49,666 nucleotides of DNA from Candidatus Gastranaerophilales bacterium (GCA_944322955.1 CALUQQ010000096.1:1-49666), one strand, 5' to 3'; shown: positions 33,736-43,071, counted from the stretch's first letter. The notes: a model not told the origin generated them from the sequence alone. Program-made: numbers and translations.

Positions 33736-33780
33736 ATTTATGCTTAAATCCAGCAATAATAAATTCGTTTTGTATTTTAA

Positions 33781-33786
33781 TATAAT
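33781..33786 (+). promoter_or_regulatory. -10 element upstream of the 562-residue membrane protein
   Basis: TATAAT, eight bases before the ATG at 33795. No Shine-Dalgarno and no -35 are visible; a leader of two bases or none is implied. Confidence 0.4.
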
Positions 33787-33794
33787 GTAAGTGT

Positions 33795-35483
33795 ATGGTT
33801 AGCAGTGTTCAACAAAGTTATATTGTGCAAAATCCTTTTGGCGTTCCAAAAAATGACGGCAGATATTATATTAGTGCAAAAACAGCGAAGGATATATTTG
33901 TAGCTGCGGAAAACGATAAAAATAAAAAAGGCGAAAGGTTAGGATTTATAATTGTTGCAAGCTCACTTGCAGCAGCACTCGGAGTATTTGTTGCAGTAAA
34001 AGGTTTGCCGAAAAATACTTACAGATGGATTCAAAAATGGGGTCAGCACCTTGAGGATAAGGTTAATAAACGTAAACTGGCCGGGAAAAGCGGGCCTGTG
34101 ACCTCATTTTACAATAGTCTTTTTAAAAATATTAATACTTTAACAGATAAATCACGCGGACTTAACAATTTTGGGACAATCAAAGATTTGATGTTTACAA
34201 AATTAATGTACAAAAATAAATACACTAAAAAAATTCATAATAAAATTACTTCATTGTTTGAACGTCTGGCAAAACGTACGGTTAACAAAGCTTACAAAAA
34301 ATCTGACAAACAATTTACAGAACTTTTCAGAACTTATTCGGATACGAATAAGTTAATTCTAAGTGTAAATCCGTCGCGTGAAGTTACGATAAACGGTGTC
34401 ACCAAAAAAGTATCGGAATGGGTGGATGAACTTGGCGCAAGGCAGATAAGTATTAAAAATGCCTTAAATGACGGTTTCGGCAAATCAGCCCGTAATGATA
34501 GGTATATTAAAATGTTAGATGCTGATAACGGCTTGGAAGAAAGGGTTTGGAATGTTCTTGTGGATAAAAATGATAAAAAGCGTGCTGACAAATTGCTTAC
34601 AACATTTATTGCGGAAGATTCGCTTGCTGCCGATAAAATGTCTATCATAAGAACTACTGATTCGTTCAGAAATAAAATTACCCACAATATCACTGATAAT
34701 TATAACGCTTCAAAACATGCACTGGATAATATTGCGTCTTTTCTTGACCCTTCGGATAAGATTTCAAGAGAACTTTTGAAAGAACTTCGTTCGGGGCTTT
34801 TATCTTATAAAAAACTGTCCGGACCTTATGAAAAACAATACAGAGAAATCGCAAACAAAGAAATAGTTTATAATCTAAAACGTTTGGCCGGTCGTTTAAA
34901 GGAAACATCCGATATGTTCGGTTACAACAAAAGGGCAGTAAATCAGGTTGAAGCGTTTGTTCAGGAAATCGAAAATATTTTGTGCAAGAGTTCAAAAGGT
35001 GGATTACAGGAAGTTCTTTCGATTTACAAAGGGCTTTTGCCATACGATAGGTATGTAAAATTGCGTAATGCTACGAACAATGCTGTTAATAAATTTGATA
35101 AAGCAATTGATGTTGAAACCGACAGATTTTTTGATAAATTACGTGACTTAAAGCTTGGGTCAGGCCCGACAGATGTTTTGTCGCTTTTGGGTTCTGTCGG
35201 AAGTGTCGGATTAGGGCTTACGCTTGCCGATAATAAAGAAGAAAGTACGTCAGCGCTTTTAAAATACGGTATTCCGGTAATCGGCGGTGTTGCAACATCA
35301 ATTGTAATGACTGTCGGGCTTGTATCGGGTGTTAAATCCCTTATTTACGGCTTTTTGTCCAGTTTGTTGATTAACAGATTAGGGGTAGAGTTTGATAAAC
35401 ATATAAAAGAATATAATAAAAAACAAATGGATATTCAGCATAATCAGGTTGTAAAAGCTGAAATTGTCTCTAAAAACGTTTAG
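33795..35483 (+). CDS. Large membrane-associated protein, unknown
   Basis: A 562-residue protein I do not recognise. One hydrophobic segment lies near the N-terminus (about 49-68, GFIIVASSLAAALGVFVAVK) and a hydrophobic hairpin near the C-terminus (about 450-520, with LLGSVGSVGLGLTL and GGVATSIVMTVGLVSG). Between them about 380 residues are helical and very Lys/Asn-rich, with a folded middle region (SREVTINGVTKKVSEWVDEL). No enzyme motif is seen. The N-terminal QNPFGVPKNDGRYYIS has the same Asn-Pro-Phe flavour as the start of the kinase-like protein at 3959-5479, but this is weak. It stands alone between lpxB and dgt. Confidence 0.75.
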   Translation: MVSSVQQSYIVQNPFGVPKNDGRYYISAKTAKDIFVAAENDKNKKGERLGFIIVASSLAAALGVFVAVKGLPKNTYRWIQKWGQHLEDKVNKRKLAGKSGPVTSFYNSLFKNINTLTDKSRGLNNFGTIKDLMFTKLMYKNKYTKKIHNKITSLFERLAKRTVNKAYKKSDKQFTELFRTYSDTNKLILSVNPSREVTINGVTKKVSEWVDELGARQISIKNALNDGFGKSARNDRYIKMLDADNGLEERVWNVLVDKNDKKRADKLLTTFIAEDSLAADKMSIIRTTDSFRNKITHNITDNYNASKHALDNIASFLDPSDKISRELLKELRSGLLSYKKLSGPYEKQYREIANKEIVYNLKRLAGRLKETSDMFGYNKRAVNQVEAFVQEIENILCKSSKGGLQEVLSIYKGLLPYDRYVKLRNATNNAVNKFDKAIDVETDRFFDKLRDLKLGSGPTDVLSLLGSVGSVGLGLTLADNKEESTSALLKYGIPVIGGVATSIVMTVGLVSGVKSLIYGFLSSLLINRLGVEFDKHIKEYNKKQMDIQHNQVVKAEIVSKNV

Positions 35484-35492
35484 ATTTGTTTG

Positions 35493-35501
35493 TGTTATTA
35501 T
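35493..35501 (+). promoter_or_regulatory. Extended -10 placed six bases before the dgt ATG
   Basis: TGTTATTAT, then six bases, then ATG at 35508. No Shine-Dalgarno. Confidence 0.5.
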
Positions 35502-35507
35502 ATTTGT

Positions 35508-36524
35508 ATGGAAACAATACGATATAAGCTGGAACAACGTGAAATTGATAATCTGAGTGAATATGCGGCAAAAAGCCGTTTTTCAAAAGGCAGGAAAAAA
35601 CCTATTGAAGAATGCATGATGAGAACGTGTTTTCAGCGAGACAGGGACAGAATTGTTCATTCAAAGGCATTTAGACGGCTTAAACATAAAACACAGGTAT
35701 TTCTTTCACCGTTTGACGACCATTTCAGAACGCGTTTGACTCATACGCTTGAGGTTTCTCAAATAGGTCGCTCAATTGCGCGTGCTCTTGATTTGAATGA
35801 GGATCTTGTGGAAGCAATAGCGCTCGGGCATGATTTGGGTCATACACCTTTCGGACATTGCGGTGAGGGTGTATTGGATGAACTTGTAAAAGACGGATTT
35901 CATCATAATATTCAAAGTGTGCGTGTGGTTGAGGTTTTGGAAGATTTAAATTTGTGTCAGGAAACTATTGACGGGATTTTGACGCATACTTGGGGTTATA
36001 AGCCTAAAACTCTTGAGGCTCAAGTAGTCCAGCTTGCAGATAAAATTGCTTATATTAACCATGATATTGAAGATTCAATAAGGGCAGGTGTAATTGCGGA
36101 AAGTGACCTTCCGAAAGATTGTATTGATTATTTTTCGTCTGTTCAATCAAAAAGATTGAACAAAATGATTACTGAGATCGTCCGCAATTCTCTTGACAAG
36201 CCGGTTGTTGCTATGAGTGAGGAAGGCTGGTATTATACCACTAAACTCAGACAATGGATGTTTGATAATGTCTATATTGATTCTCCTGCTAAATATGAGG
36301 AACAAAAAGCCAGAAAAGTTATTAGAGAACTCTTCTTTTTGTATTCGAATATGCTTAAACCCGTTTGTGAAGAATGCAGAATTGAAAGGATTGTGACGGA
36401 TTACATATCGGGTATGACTGACAGATTTGCGGTTGAAAGGTTTAAAGATCACTTTGTCCCTGAAGGCTTGAAGTTGACAACTAAAGACGATTATCTTTTT
36501 AAACTTGCCAAAATCATTGATTAA
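35508..36524 (+). CDS. dgt: dGTP triphosphohydrolase-like HD protein
   Basis: A 338-residue HD-domain protein that hydrolyses dNTPs to nucleoside and triphosphate. Metal ligands are His79 (RLTHTLEV), His108-Asp109 (GHDLGHTPFGH) and the later aspartate in VVQLADKIAYINHD. The preceding SKAFRRLKHKTQVFLSPFDDHFRTR is the typical Dgt region. Start at 35508 rather than 35490 because the upstream codons overlap the -10 element. gatD follows after 29 bases and has its own -10. Confidence 0.93.
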   Translation: METIRYKLEQREIDNLSEYAAKSRFSKGRKKPIEECMMRTCFQRDRDRIVHSKAFRRLKHKTQVFLSPFDDHFRTRLTHTLEVSQIGRSIARALDLNEDLVEAIALGHDLGHTPFGHCGEGVLDELVKDGFHHNIQSVRVVEVLEDLNLCQETIDGILTHTWGYKPKTLEAQVVQLADKIAYINHDIEDSIRAGVIAESDLPKDCIDYFSSVQSKRLNKMITEIVRNSLDKPVVAMSEEGWYYTTKLRQWMFDNVYIDSPAKYEEQKARKVIRELFFLYSNMLKPVCEECRIERIVTDYISGMTDRFAVERFKDHFVPEGLKLTTKDDYLFKLAKIID

Positions 36525-36541
36525 CCATGCTGTTTTTGTTA

Positions 36542-36547
36542 TATAAT
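36542..36547 (+). promoter_or_regulatory. -10 element placed six bases before the gatD ATG
   Basis: TATAAT, then six bases, then ATG at 36554. A TTGATT 19 bases upstream is a weak -35. Confidence 0.45.
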
Positions 36548-36553
36548 CAGGTT

Positions 36554-37288
36554 ATGGAAGATAAAAATTTGAAAATATCAATTGCTCATTTGTATCCGAA
36601 ACTGCTTAATTTATACGGTGATATCGGAAATATTATTACGCTTAGAAAACGCTGTGAATGGCGGGGAATAGAGGTTGAGTTTGATGAAATTGATATTGGA
36701 GATACCATAAATGACCATGATCTGTATTTTATCGGCGGAGGTCAGGATAAGCAGCAGCACGATGTAGCGTGTGAACTTTATAAAAATAAAGAGAATTTGC
36801 TTGCCCAGCGTGATAAAGGTGCGGTGTTTTTGGGAATTTGCGGCGGTTATCAGCTTTTAGGACATTATTATCAGCCGTTTGCCGGCGAAAAATTAACTGG
36901 AATTTCATTATTGGATGTTTATACAGTTGCAGGTAAAAAAAGATTTATCGGTAATGTTACGGCTAAGACCAATTTGGTATCACCGGAAACTCTTGTGGGG
37001 TTTGAAAACCACAGCGGGCTTACTTTTGTTCAAGGGGACACAAAACCGTTGGCTATTGTTAATATCGGCAGCGGCAATAATGGTAAAGATAAGACTGAAG
37101 GGGCATATTATAAAAATGTTTTCGGAACTTATTTGCATGGTTCATTTTTGCCTAAAAATACGCATTTTGCCGACTTTTTGATTGAACTTGCACTTGAAAA
37201 ACGCTACGGTGAAAAAATTAAGCTGTCTAAACTTGACGACACTTTGGAAAATAAAGCGCATGAGGCATTAGTAAACAAGGCTTATTGA
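36554..37288 (+). CDS. gatD: GatD-type glutamine amidotransferase (lipid II amidation)
   Basis: A 244-residue class I glutamine amidotransferase of the CobB/CobQ-like group, closest to GatD, the glutaminase partner of MurT that amidates D-Glu of lipid II. The start AHLYPKLLNLYGDIGNIITL and IGGGQDKQQHDVA are GatD signs. Catalytic Cys96 (LGICGGYQLLG), an Arg in GKKRFIGN (130) and His195 (FGTYLHGSF) match the C94/R128/H189 set known in Staphylococcus aureus. MurT is normally adjacent but is not in this window. CobQ-like roles are less likely because no cobalamin genes are near. Confidence 0.85.
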   Translation: MEDKNLKISIAHLYPKLLNLYGDIGNIITLRKRCEWRGIEVEFDEIDIGDTINDHDLYFIGGGQDKQQHDVACELYKNKENLLAQRDKGAVFLGICGGYQLLGHYYQPFAGEKLTGISLLDVYTVAGKKRFIGNVTAKTNLVSPETLVGFENHSGLTFVQGDTKPLAIVNIGSGNNGKDKTEGAYYKNVFGTYLHGSFLPKNTHFADFLIELALEKRYGEKIKLSKLDDTLENKAHEALVNKAY

Positions 37289-37692
37289 TGAAAAATTTAT
37301 TCACGTTGTGGTTTAAAATTGACGATAAAATAAGATTTTTGGTGATAGGTGCTTTGAATGCGGCAATTTCTTACGTTATATTTGCCGCTGCACTTTTTTT
37401 GATTGGTGAATCGCATTATCAGATTTGTGTCGCGTTTCAGTGGGCAATTTCGTCGATTTTTTCCTATTTAAACCAGAAATTTTTTGTTTTTTGCACAAAA
37501 GGCAACTATTTGAATGAATATTTCAAATGCTGCTCAACATGGCTTGTAAGTTACTTTGTTAATGTCATTATCCTTGAATTGTTGATGAAATTCGTGTTTA
37601 AAAACGCTTACATTGCTCAATTTATCTCGATATTTCTTGTATCTGTGATAACTTACATATTGTTTAAATACTTTGCATTTAAACAGCATTAA
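37288..37692 (+). CDS. GtrA-like membrane protein
   Basis: A 134-residue protein with four membrane segments (about 15-35, 45-62, 75-97, 105-125) of the GtrA family, which helps move lipid-linked sugars across the membrane. The typical start KIRFLVIGALNAAISYVIF and the internal SYLNQKFFVF are present. Its ATG overlaps the gatD stop (TGATG), so the two are coupled. It ends five bases before the convergent proS stop. Confidence 0.85.
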   Translation: MKNLFTLWFKIDDKIRFLVIGALNAAISYVIFAAALFLIGESHYQICVAFQWAISSIFSYLNQKFFVFCTKGNYLNEYFKCCSTWLVSYFVNVIILELLMKFVFKNAYIAQFISIFLVSVITYILFKYFAFKQH

Positions 37693-37697
37693 TCCTG

Positions 37698-39434
37698 TCA
37701 ATTGATATTTGCAACAGCATTTTTGATAAATTCAACTGCTTTTTCCGGTGTTAGTTTTAAAACTTCGCCTGTTTCACGGATTTTACATTCCACAAGCCCT
37801 TCCGAAAGTGTTTTCCCTGCAGTAATTCTATAGGGAAATCCGATTAAATCAGCGTCTTTAAATTTAACGCCGGCACGTTCATCTCTGTCGTCAAGTACAG
37901 CCTCAACGTCTGATTTGAGTAAATTTTCGTAGATTTTTACGGCTGTGGACATTTGAATTTCGTCATTTGTGCTTACAGGGACAACAACGACGTGATACGG
38001 TGCAATGGAAAGCGGCCATTTTATACCGAACTCATCGTGATGTGCTTCAACAGCAGCAGCAGCTGTTCTTGAAATTCCAATACCGTAGCAGCCCATAATA
38101 TAAGGCTTCATTTCTCCGTTTATATCTGTATATACTGCGTTCATCGGTTTTGAATATTTAGTTCCGAGTTTGAAAATATTTCCGACTTCAATTCCTTTTG
38201 TTACAAAAAGCGGTTTGCCGCATTCAGGGCAGATATCGCCTTCTTCAACAAGACGTATATCATGATACTTTAATTCGGTTATCCCTAAATCAGAAAGGTT
38301 CGCACCTACCATATGTTTGTCCGTTTGGTTTACGCCGACTACGAAATTTTTTAAATCACGGACGGTTTCATCAATAATAATTCTAATTCCGTCCATTCCT
38401 TTTGGTCCGATAAAGCCCGGTACAGCGTCAAAGCCTTTGTTTGCCATTAATTCGACAATTTCCGCACTTGAAGCTATTCTTATTTCAATACCGTCTGCTG
38501 CATTCATTAATTTGGTTTCTTCAACTGCTCTGTCTGCTCTGATTAAAGCCAAAACAGGTTTTTTGTCAACAATATACACGAGAGTTTTTAAAATCAAAGT
38601 TGACGGAATGTTTAAAAATTTGCTTAATTCCTCAATGGAGTGAGTATTTGGGGTATCTATGATTTCGGTTTTAGAAAAATATTCTTTACCGTCAACAACT
38701 GCAGCCGGAAGTTTTGATTCCGCATGGTTTGAATTTGCGGAGTAATCGCAATTGCTGCAGTAGAAAACATCGTTTTCGCCGGCATCAGTGTCCGTGATTA
38801 CCATAAATTCGTGCGATACAGAGCCTCCTATCGTGCCTGAATCTGATTGAACCATTTTGGTATCAAGTCCGCAGCGGTCAAAGATTCTTTTATATGCGCG
38901 CGCCATATTATCGTATTCTTTGTCAAGGCCTGCTTCATCCGTGTCAAAGCTATAGGCGTCTTTCATAATGAATTCTCGTCCTCTTAAAAGACCGTATCTC
39001 GGGCGGACTTCATCTCTGAATTTTGATTGAATTTGATAAAGGTTTACAGGCAATTGTTTATATGATTTCAAGCCGTCCCTTGCAATTGCGGTAATTACTT
39101 CTTCATGGGTCGGTCCAAGACACATAATTCTGTCGTGGCGGTCTTTTAACCGCATTAGTTCTTTGCCGTATGCGTCCCACCTGCCGGATTCTTCCCAAAG
39201 TTCTTTCGGCTGCACAAACGGCATCAAAAGTTCCTGAGCGCCTGATGCGTCCATTTCTTCTCGAACAATTGTTTCTATTTTTTTCAAAACTCTCCACATT
39301 AAGGGCAAAAAGTTGTAAACCCCTGTTGTGAGTTTTCTTATGTATCCTGCTCGTGCAAGCATTTTGTGAGATACTACTTCAGCATCCGACGGATACTCTC
39401 TTAATGTTTGCACAAATAATTTTGACATTTTCAT
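37698..39434 (-). CDS. proS: Prolyl-tRNA synthetase, bacterial type
   Basis: Charges tRNA-Pro. The 578-residue protein is the bacterial form with an editing insertion (about residues 230-385, YbaK-like, including LNIPSTLILKTLVYIVDKKPVLALIRADRAVEETK) between class II motifs 2 and 3. Motif 2 region YQIQSKFRDEVRPRYGLLRG and motif 3 region GCYGIGISRTAAAAVE are intact. The ATG at 39434 has AGAGG ten bases upstream and is preferred over the ATG six bases later. Confidence 0.97.
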   Translation of the reverse strand: MKMSKLFVQTLREYPSDAEVVSHKMLARAGYIRKLTTGVYNFLPLMWRVLKKIETIVREEMDASGAQELLMPFVQPKELWEESGRWDAYGKELMRLKDRHDRIMCLGPTHEEVITAIARDGLKSYKQLPVNLYQIQSKFRDEVRPRYGLLRGREFIMKDAYSFDTDEAGLDKEYDNMARAYKRIFDRCGLDTKMVQSDSGTIGGSVSHEFMVITDTDAGENDVFYCSNCDYSANSNHAESKLPAAVVDGKEYFSKTEIIDTPNTHSIEELSKFLNIPSTLILKTLVYIVDKKPVLALIRADRAVEETKLMNAADGIEIRIASSAEIVELMANKGFDAVPGFIGPKGMDGIRIIIDETVRDLKNFVVGVNQTDKHMVGANLSDLGITELKYHDIRLVEEGDICPECGKPLFVTKGIEVGNIFKLGTKYSKPMNAVYTDINGEMKPYIMGCYGIGISRTAAAAVEAHHDEFGIKWPLSIAPYHVVVVPVSTNDEIQMSTAVKIYENLLKSDVEAVLDDRDERAGVKFKDADLIGFPYRITAGKTLSEGLVECKIRETGEVLKLTPEKAVEFIKNAVANIN

Positions 39435-39456
39435 ATTATTATTACCTCTTTACCTA

Positions 39457-39486
39457 ATTTTACCATGCTGAAAATTATTGTGCCAA
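39457..39486 (-). promoter_or_regulatory. Probable promoter of proS
   Basis: Minus strand TTGGCA (39486-39481), 18 bases, TAAAAT (39462-39457) preceded by TGG (extended -10). It overlaps the end of the TPR gene, so proS may have its own start site. Confidence 0.45.
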
Positions 39487-40404
39487 AAATTTATCAATTT
39501 CCTGCTTTACAATTTTGGGGGCGGCGGATAGAGTATCGTTATTTTCAAGTGCTTTATTAAGGTATTTTATGTAAGAGTCATTATCGTTCATAAGTTTTTT
39601 AATCCTTGCGTAAATGTAAAAAAGGTCACCGTTTGAACCGCAATTTTTCAGGGCGGTTTTTACAAGTTCATTGGCTCTTTGGTATTGTCCGTTTTTGGTG
39701 ATTATTTTTATGTAAATTTCGTATGCTTCAATATCTTTTGGATTTAATTCAAGAGTTTTTTCAAGGTTTTGTATGGCGCCGTCGATATTTCCTTCTTCAA
39801 AATCTATAACTCCTAAATTATAATATGCCCAGCTGTAATCGGGTGAGATGGACAATACTTTTTGAAATTCTTCGCGAGCAGAGTCGTTGTCGCCGAATTC
39901 TTTGTAGATATTTCCTATATAAAAATGTGCGTAAATGTCCTCATCATTCAAATCAACAGTGTGTTGAAAGTTATCCATCGCCTGTATAAGATCGCCTGAT
40001 TTAAAATAAGCAATTCCCGTATTGAAATAGGAATTTGAATCTTGATCGTCTTTTTCTAAAACTTTGTCAAAACATTGGATAGCTTTGTTATATTCTTTTT
40101 TTTCAATATATACAAGACCGAGATTGTACATGGAATCGACTTCTTCCGGTGCATATTCAAAAGCTTTCAGGTATGCATTTTCGGCTTTGTCATAATTTTT
40201 CAGCTTTTCATAGGTAATTCCTAGATTGTAGTAAATTCCGCTATCTTGTTGAAAAATTTGTGACAGATACAAAAAATGCTGCAGAGCTTCTTCAGGGTAT
40301 CCTGTGTCAAGAAGAAGCACCGCCAATTGCCTGCGTACCTGAAAATTGGCGGGATCTTCTTTTAAAATATTTTGTAATTCTTCTATTTTATCGAGTTTTG
40401 ACAT
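39475..40404 (-). CDS. TPR-repeat protein
   Basis: A 309-residue protein made almost wholly of tetratricopeptide repeats, about eight units. Examples are SGIYYNLGITYEKLKNYDKA, SMYNLGLVYIEKKEYNKAIQ, NSYFNTGIAYFKSGDLIQAM and SWAYYNLGVIDFEEGNIDGA. No signal peptide, so a cytoplasmic adaptor is likely. One base separates it from the secreted-protein gene upstream, and proS follows, so it is in the middle of a minus-strand group. No specific partner can be read. Confidence 0.88.
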   Translation of the reverse strand: MSKLDKIEELQNILKEDPANFQVRRQLAVLLLDTGYPEEALQHFLYLSQIFQQDSGIYYNLGITYEKLKNYDKAENAYLKAFEYAPEEVDSMYNLGLVYIEKKEYNKAIQCFDKVLEKDDQDSNSYFNTGIAYFKSGDLIQAMDNFQHTVDLNDEDIYAHFYIGNIYKEFGDNDSAREEFQKVLSISPDYSWAYYNLGVIDFEEGNIDGAIQNLEKTLELNPKDIEAYEIYIKIITKNGQYQRANELVKTALKNCGSNGDLFYIYARIKKLMNDNDSYIKYLNKALENNDTLSAAPKIVKQEIDKFLAQ

Positions 40405-40405
40405 A

Positions 40406-41092
40406 TTAAATTACCGGAACATCAATCGGGTCAGTTAAAATTACGCTGAATATTTCACCCTTGTTGAGTTCAACGTCTTTACCTTTTCTTATCATATCCG
40501 CAATGCTGTCGTAAATAAAATATCCGGCAGTGCCTAAACCTGCACCGATTATTCCGACAGGCACCGTAATAATCTGCATATAGCCGTTCCAGTAATCTTC
40601 GCCTACGTCAAATCCCCACTGCGTGGAATTTCTTGCGATTTCGCCGGATTTTTCGCAGGTTAATTTAAACGCATCTCCATAGCCGCGTGTTGTTGTAATC
40701 CCGCCGTCATATGTCAAATCAGTTCTGCCTGTTATGTTCAATGAAAGCGGCAATTGTCTGCCGTTGGGGGTTACAACGTGGTCAAAATCTATATAAATTA
40801 TGGAGCCTTTAGACATTCTTTTTGCCGGTACTATTTTTTTAATTGTTCCTCTCACAACGGAACCCATCGGCAAAATTACATCGTTATCAGATGTCTGGTC
40901 AGTTATCAGCATGGCGGAAAATCCCATACCTTCAGCACCCGCAGACGTAGATAACGGTGTTAAAAGTTTCATCTCAAGTTTTGTACCTGCAGGAATTCTT
41001 TTTGTCTTTGCATTGGCACTAAACGGGCCGGCTAAAACGATTTGGCCGCTAATAATAACTGTTAAAATTAATGTTAATAATTTTATTTTCAT
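40406..41092 (-). CDS. Secreted protein with a TrbI/VirB10-like beta pattern, unknown
   Basis: A 228-residue exported protein: signal peptide (core LLTLILTVIISGQIVLA) and a mature part that begins RIPAGTKLEMKLLTPLST and later has VILPMGSVVRGTIKKIVPAKR. This IPAGT...LPMGS pattern is like the beta-barrel region of TrbI/VirB10 conjugation proteins and unrelated small periplasmic proteins. No conjugation gene is near, so a transfer role is unlikely. A hydrophobic stretch (IITVPVGIIGAGLGTAGYFI) lies at 173-193. Located between the diguanylate cyclase and the TPR gene. Confidence 0.65.
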   Translation of the reverse strand: MKIKLLTLILTVIISGQIVLAGPFSANAKTKRIPAGTKLEMKLLTPLSTSAGAEGMGFSAMLITDQTSDNDVILPMGSVVRGTIKKIVPAKRMSKGSIIYIDFDHVVTPNGRQLPLSLNITGRTDLTYDGGITTTRGYGDAFKLTCEKSGEIARNSTQWGFDVGEDYWNGYMQIITVPVGIIGAGLGTAGYFIYDSIADMIRKGKDVELNKGEIFSVILTDPIDVPVI

Positions 41093-41107
41093 AGTACCTC
41101 TTTTCTG

Positions 41108-42886
41108 TTAAGTTACACGGTTTCTGCCGTTGTGTTTGGACTGGTATAATCTTTTGTCAGCAGCTTCAATAATTTCCTGAGTGGTATCGCCGTCTTCCGG
41201 AAAGCTTGAAACCCCCAGACTTATCGTTACGTTGCTTTCTTGATAATTATTTAGTTTAAACCTCTTTGCAGCAACTCTTTTACATATTTTTTCCGCTGTA
41301 ATTACGGACATTTCTTTTGATGTATTAGGCAAAATTATACTCATTTCTTCCCCGCCGTATCGGCAGACTATATCAGTTGAACGGACACTCTGTTTTAAAA
41401 GCTGCGCTACTTGATGCAAAACAGCATCCCCTGCTTGATGGCCAAAGGTGTCATTAAATTTTTTGAAAAAGTCTATGTCAATGATTATTAGTGAAAACGG
41501 AATTTCATAACGTTTTGACTGTTCAACCTGCATTTTCATCTGCTCCTGAAAATATCTGTGGTTGTATAATTCCGTCAGTCCGTCTGTTGTTGCAAGTAAA
41601 TACTGCTGCTCAAAATCTCGCGATTTGATTATGTATTTGACGACAAACGCTGATATAAATATTATGATCCCCAGCATTATGGGATAAACTATTCCTATCC
41701 ACATGTTGTGATATTTCATTATAAAATACGCAAACAATATGTATAATGAATATATAGATACAAATGATAATGTAACAATTGCGGCTGAAGGTATATTAAT
41801 TACAAGGTATCCTATTATAGCAGCCAGTATTACGCCGAGTATTACGGTAATTCTTTTATCGACTTTTGAAATAAAATTATTGTCCAAAAGATTGTTTACG
41901 TATGTTGCTTGAACTTCGACGCCCGGATAGATTTTGGCAACGGGTATTGTTTTTATGTCAAACAGGCTTGAGGCTGTTGTTCCGAAATATACTATTTTGT
42001 TGTTGAATTTATAGCTGAATTTTTCATTGGAATCTATTGCCTTCAAAAGTCTGTATAAAGGCAGCTGCTGATAAGTTCCGGTTGAACCGTACCAGTTTAA
42101 AATAGCACCGCCGTCTTTGTCAATAAAAATTTTTCTGTTGTTGAGCAAAAGATTTGAACTTCTGTCTATTATAAATTCGTGCGGATTGTAATTTTCTTCT
42201 TGCTTTATAATGCCCATACCAACTCTAAATGCCAGCTGCGGATAGTATTTGCCCTGATATTTTACAAATACAGGCATCTTTCTTAATATGCCGTCATCTG
42301 CTCTGGAAACATTTATCATACCGATATTTTGGGTATTGTTTATTATCTCCGGCAAAATTGTCCTGCAGTTTAAAAATGAAAGTGAATCAAAATCAATGTC
42401 TTTTGAATAATTTGTGACTTTTACGCTTAATTTTGCAGGAAGCTCAACAGGCCGTCTGACATCTACCGATTGGTTGTCAAGATTCATTGCTGTATAAATA
42501 TTCGGGTATTTTTTGAAAGATTCCGCAAGCGCTTCATCCGCACCGGGTTTGCTCCTTAAAGATTTTACAAACATCAGGTCAAATGCTATGCTTTTGGGCT
42601 GCTGGGCTTCAATGTAATCAATTAATTTTGCATAAATATCTCTGGGCAGCGGCCATTCTCCGTATTTTTCAAGAATGTATTCATAGCTCGCATCATCTAT
42701 TGCCACTATTACTATATTACGGTTTGGTTTTTTGTATCCTGATTTGACAATTACACTTTGCCGCAGGTCAAAAGTTTTGTTTTCTACCGCATCTAGAAAT
42801 GTGTTGAAATTTGTGTTTTTTGCTGTATAGATTACAAAAAGTAAAAATACCGCAATCCATAAAGAATATAATATTTTTTTCAGCAT
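41108..42886 (-). CDS. CHASE2-domain diguanylate cyclase
   Basis: A 592-residue sensor: TM1 (about 5-22), an extracytoplasmic CHASE2 domain (about 30-335, with NIVIVAIDDASYEYI, WPLPRDIYAKLIDYI and NKIVYFGTTASSLFD), three TM segments (340-420), and a C-terminal GGDEF domain. The active loop is GGEEM (511-515), differing from GGEEF only in the last residue, and an inhibitory RxxD site is present (Arg502-Asp505), so c-di-GMP synthesis with feedback control is likely. CHASE2 proteins are frequent in cyanobacteria. A 55-codon ORF lies 17 bases upstream. Confidence 0.92.
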   Translation of the reverse strand: MLKKILYSLWIAVFLLFVIYTAKNTNFNTFLDAVENKTFDLRQSVIVKSGYKKPNRNIVIVAIDDASYEYILEKYGEWPLPRDIYAKLIDYIEAQQPKSIAFDLMFVKSLRSKPGADEALAESFKKYPNIYTAMNLDNQSVDVRRPVELPAKLSVKVTNYSKDIDFDSLSFLNCRTILPEIINNTQNIGMINVSRADDGILRKMPVFVKYQGKYYPQLAFRVGMGIIKQEENYNPHEFIIDRSSNLLLNNRKIFIDKDGGAILNWYGSTGTYQQLPLYRLLKAIDSNEKFSYKFNNKIVYFGTTASSLFDIKTIPVAKIYPGVEVQATYVNNLLDNNFISKVDKRITVILGVILAAIIGYLVINIPSAAIVTLSFVSIYSLYILFAYFIMKYHNMWIGIVYPIMLGIIIFISAFVVKYIIKSRDFEQQYLLATTDGLTELYNHRYFQEQMKMQVEQSKRYEIPFSLIIIDIDFFKKFNDTFGHQAGDAVLHQVAQLLKQSVRSTDIVCRYGGEEMSIILPNTSKEMSVITAEKICKRVAAKRFKLNNYQESNVTISLGVSSFPEDGDTTQEIIEAADKRLYQSKHNGRNRVT

Positions 42887-42903
42887 GTTAAAGTTCCCAA
42901 ATC

Positions 42904-43071
42904 TTATTTTATGTCATCAGTATAGCTGATTGTTAGAGATTTGGCAACAAAATTTTTCATAAGAAAGTGTTTTTCCAGTATAAAGTTATTTAATTTTAAT
43001 ATATCAGTGGCATACGATAGTTCGTCGGGGCTTTTTAAATATCTTAATAAACATTCTTCGTGCAGATTCAT
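42904..43071 (-). CDS. 55-residue ORF ahead of the diguanylate cyclase, unknown
   Basis: A complete short frame starting ATG at 43071 with AAAGGA seven bases upstream, on the same strand as the diguanylate cyclase and ending 17 bases before it. The peptide begins MNLHEECLLRYLKSPDELSY and is amphipathic, with no signal peptide or membrane segment. I do not recognise it. The good ribosome site and spacing favour a real, co-transcribed gene. Confidence 0.55.
   Translation of the reverse strand: MNLHEECLLRYLKSPDELSYATDILKLNNFILEKHFLMKNFVAKSLTISYTDDIK

Noticed and set aside
40406-41092. TrbI/VirB10-like pattern as a sign of a conjugative element
   Set aside because: No other conjugation, relaxase or integrase gene in the window; the similarity is a general beta pattern.
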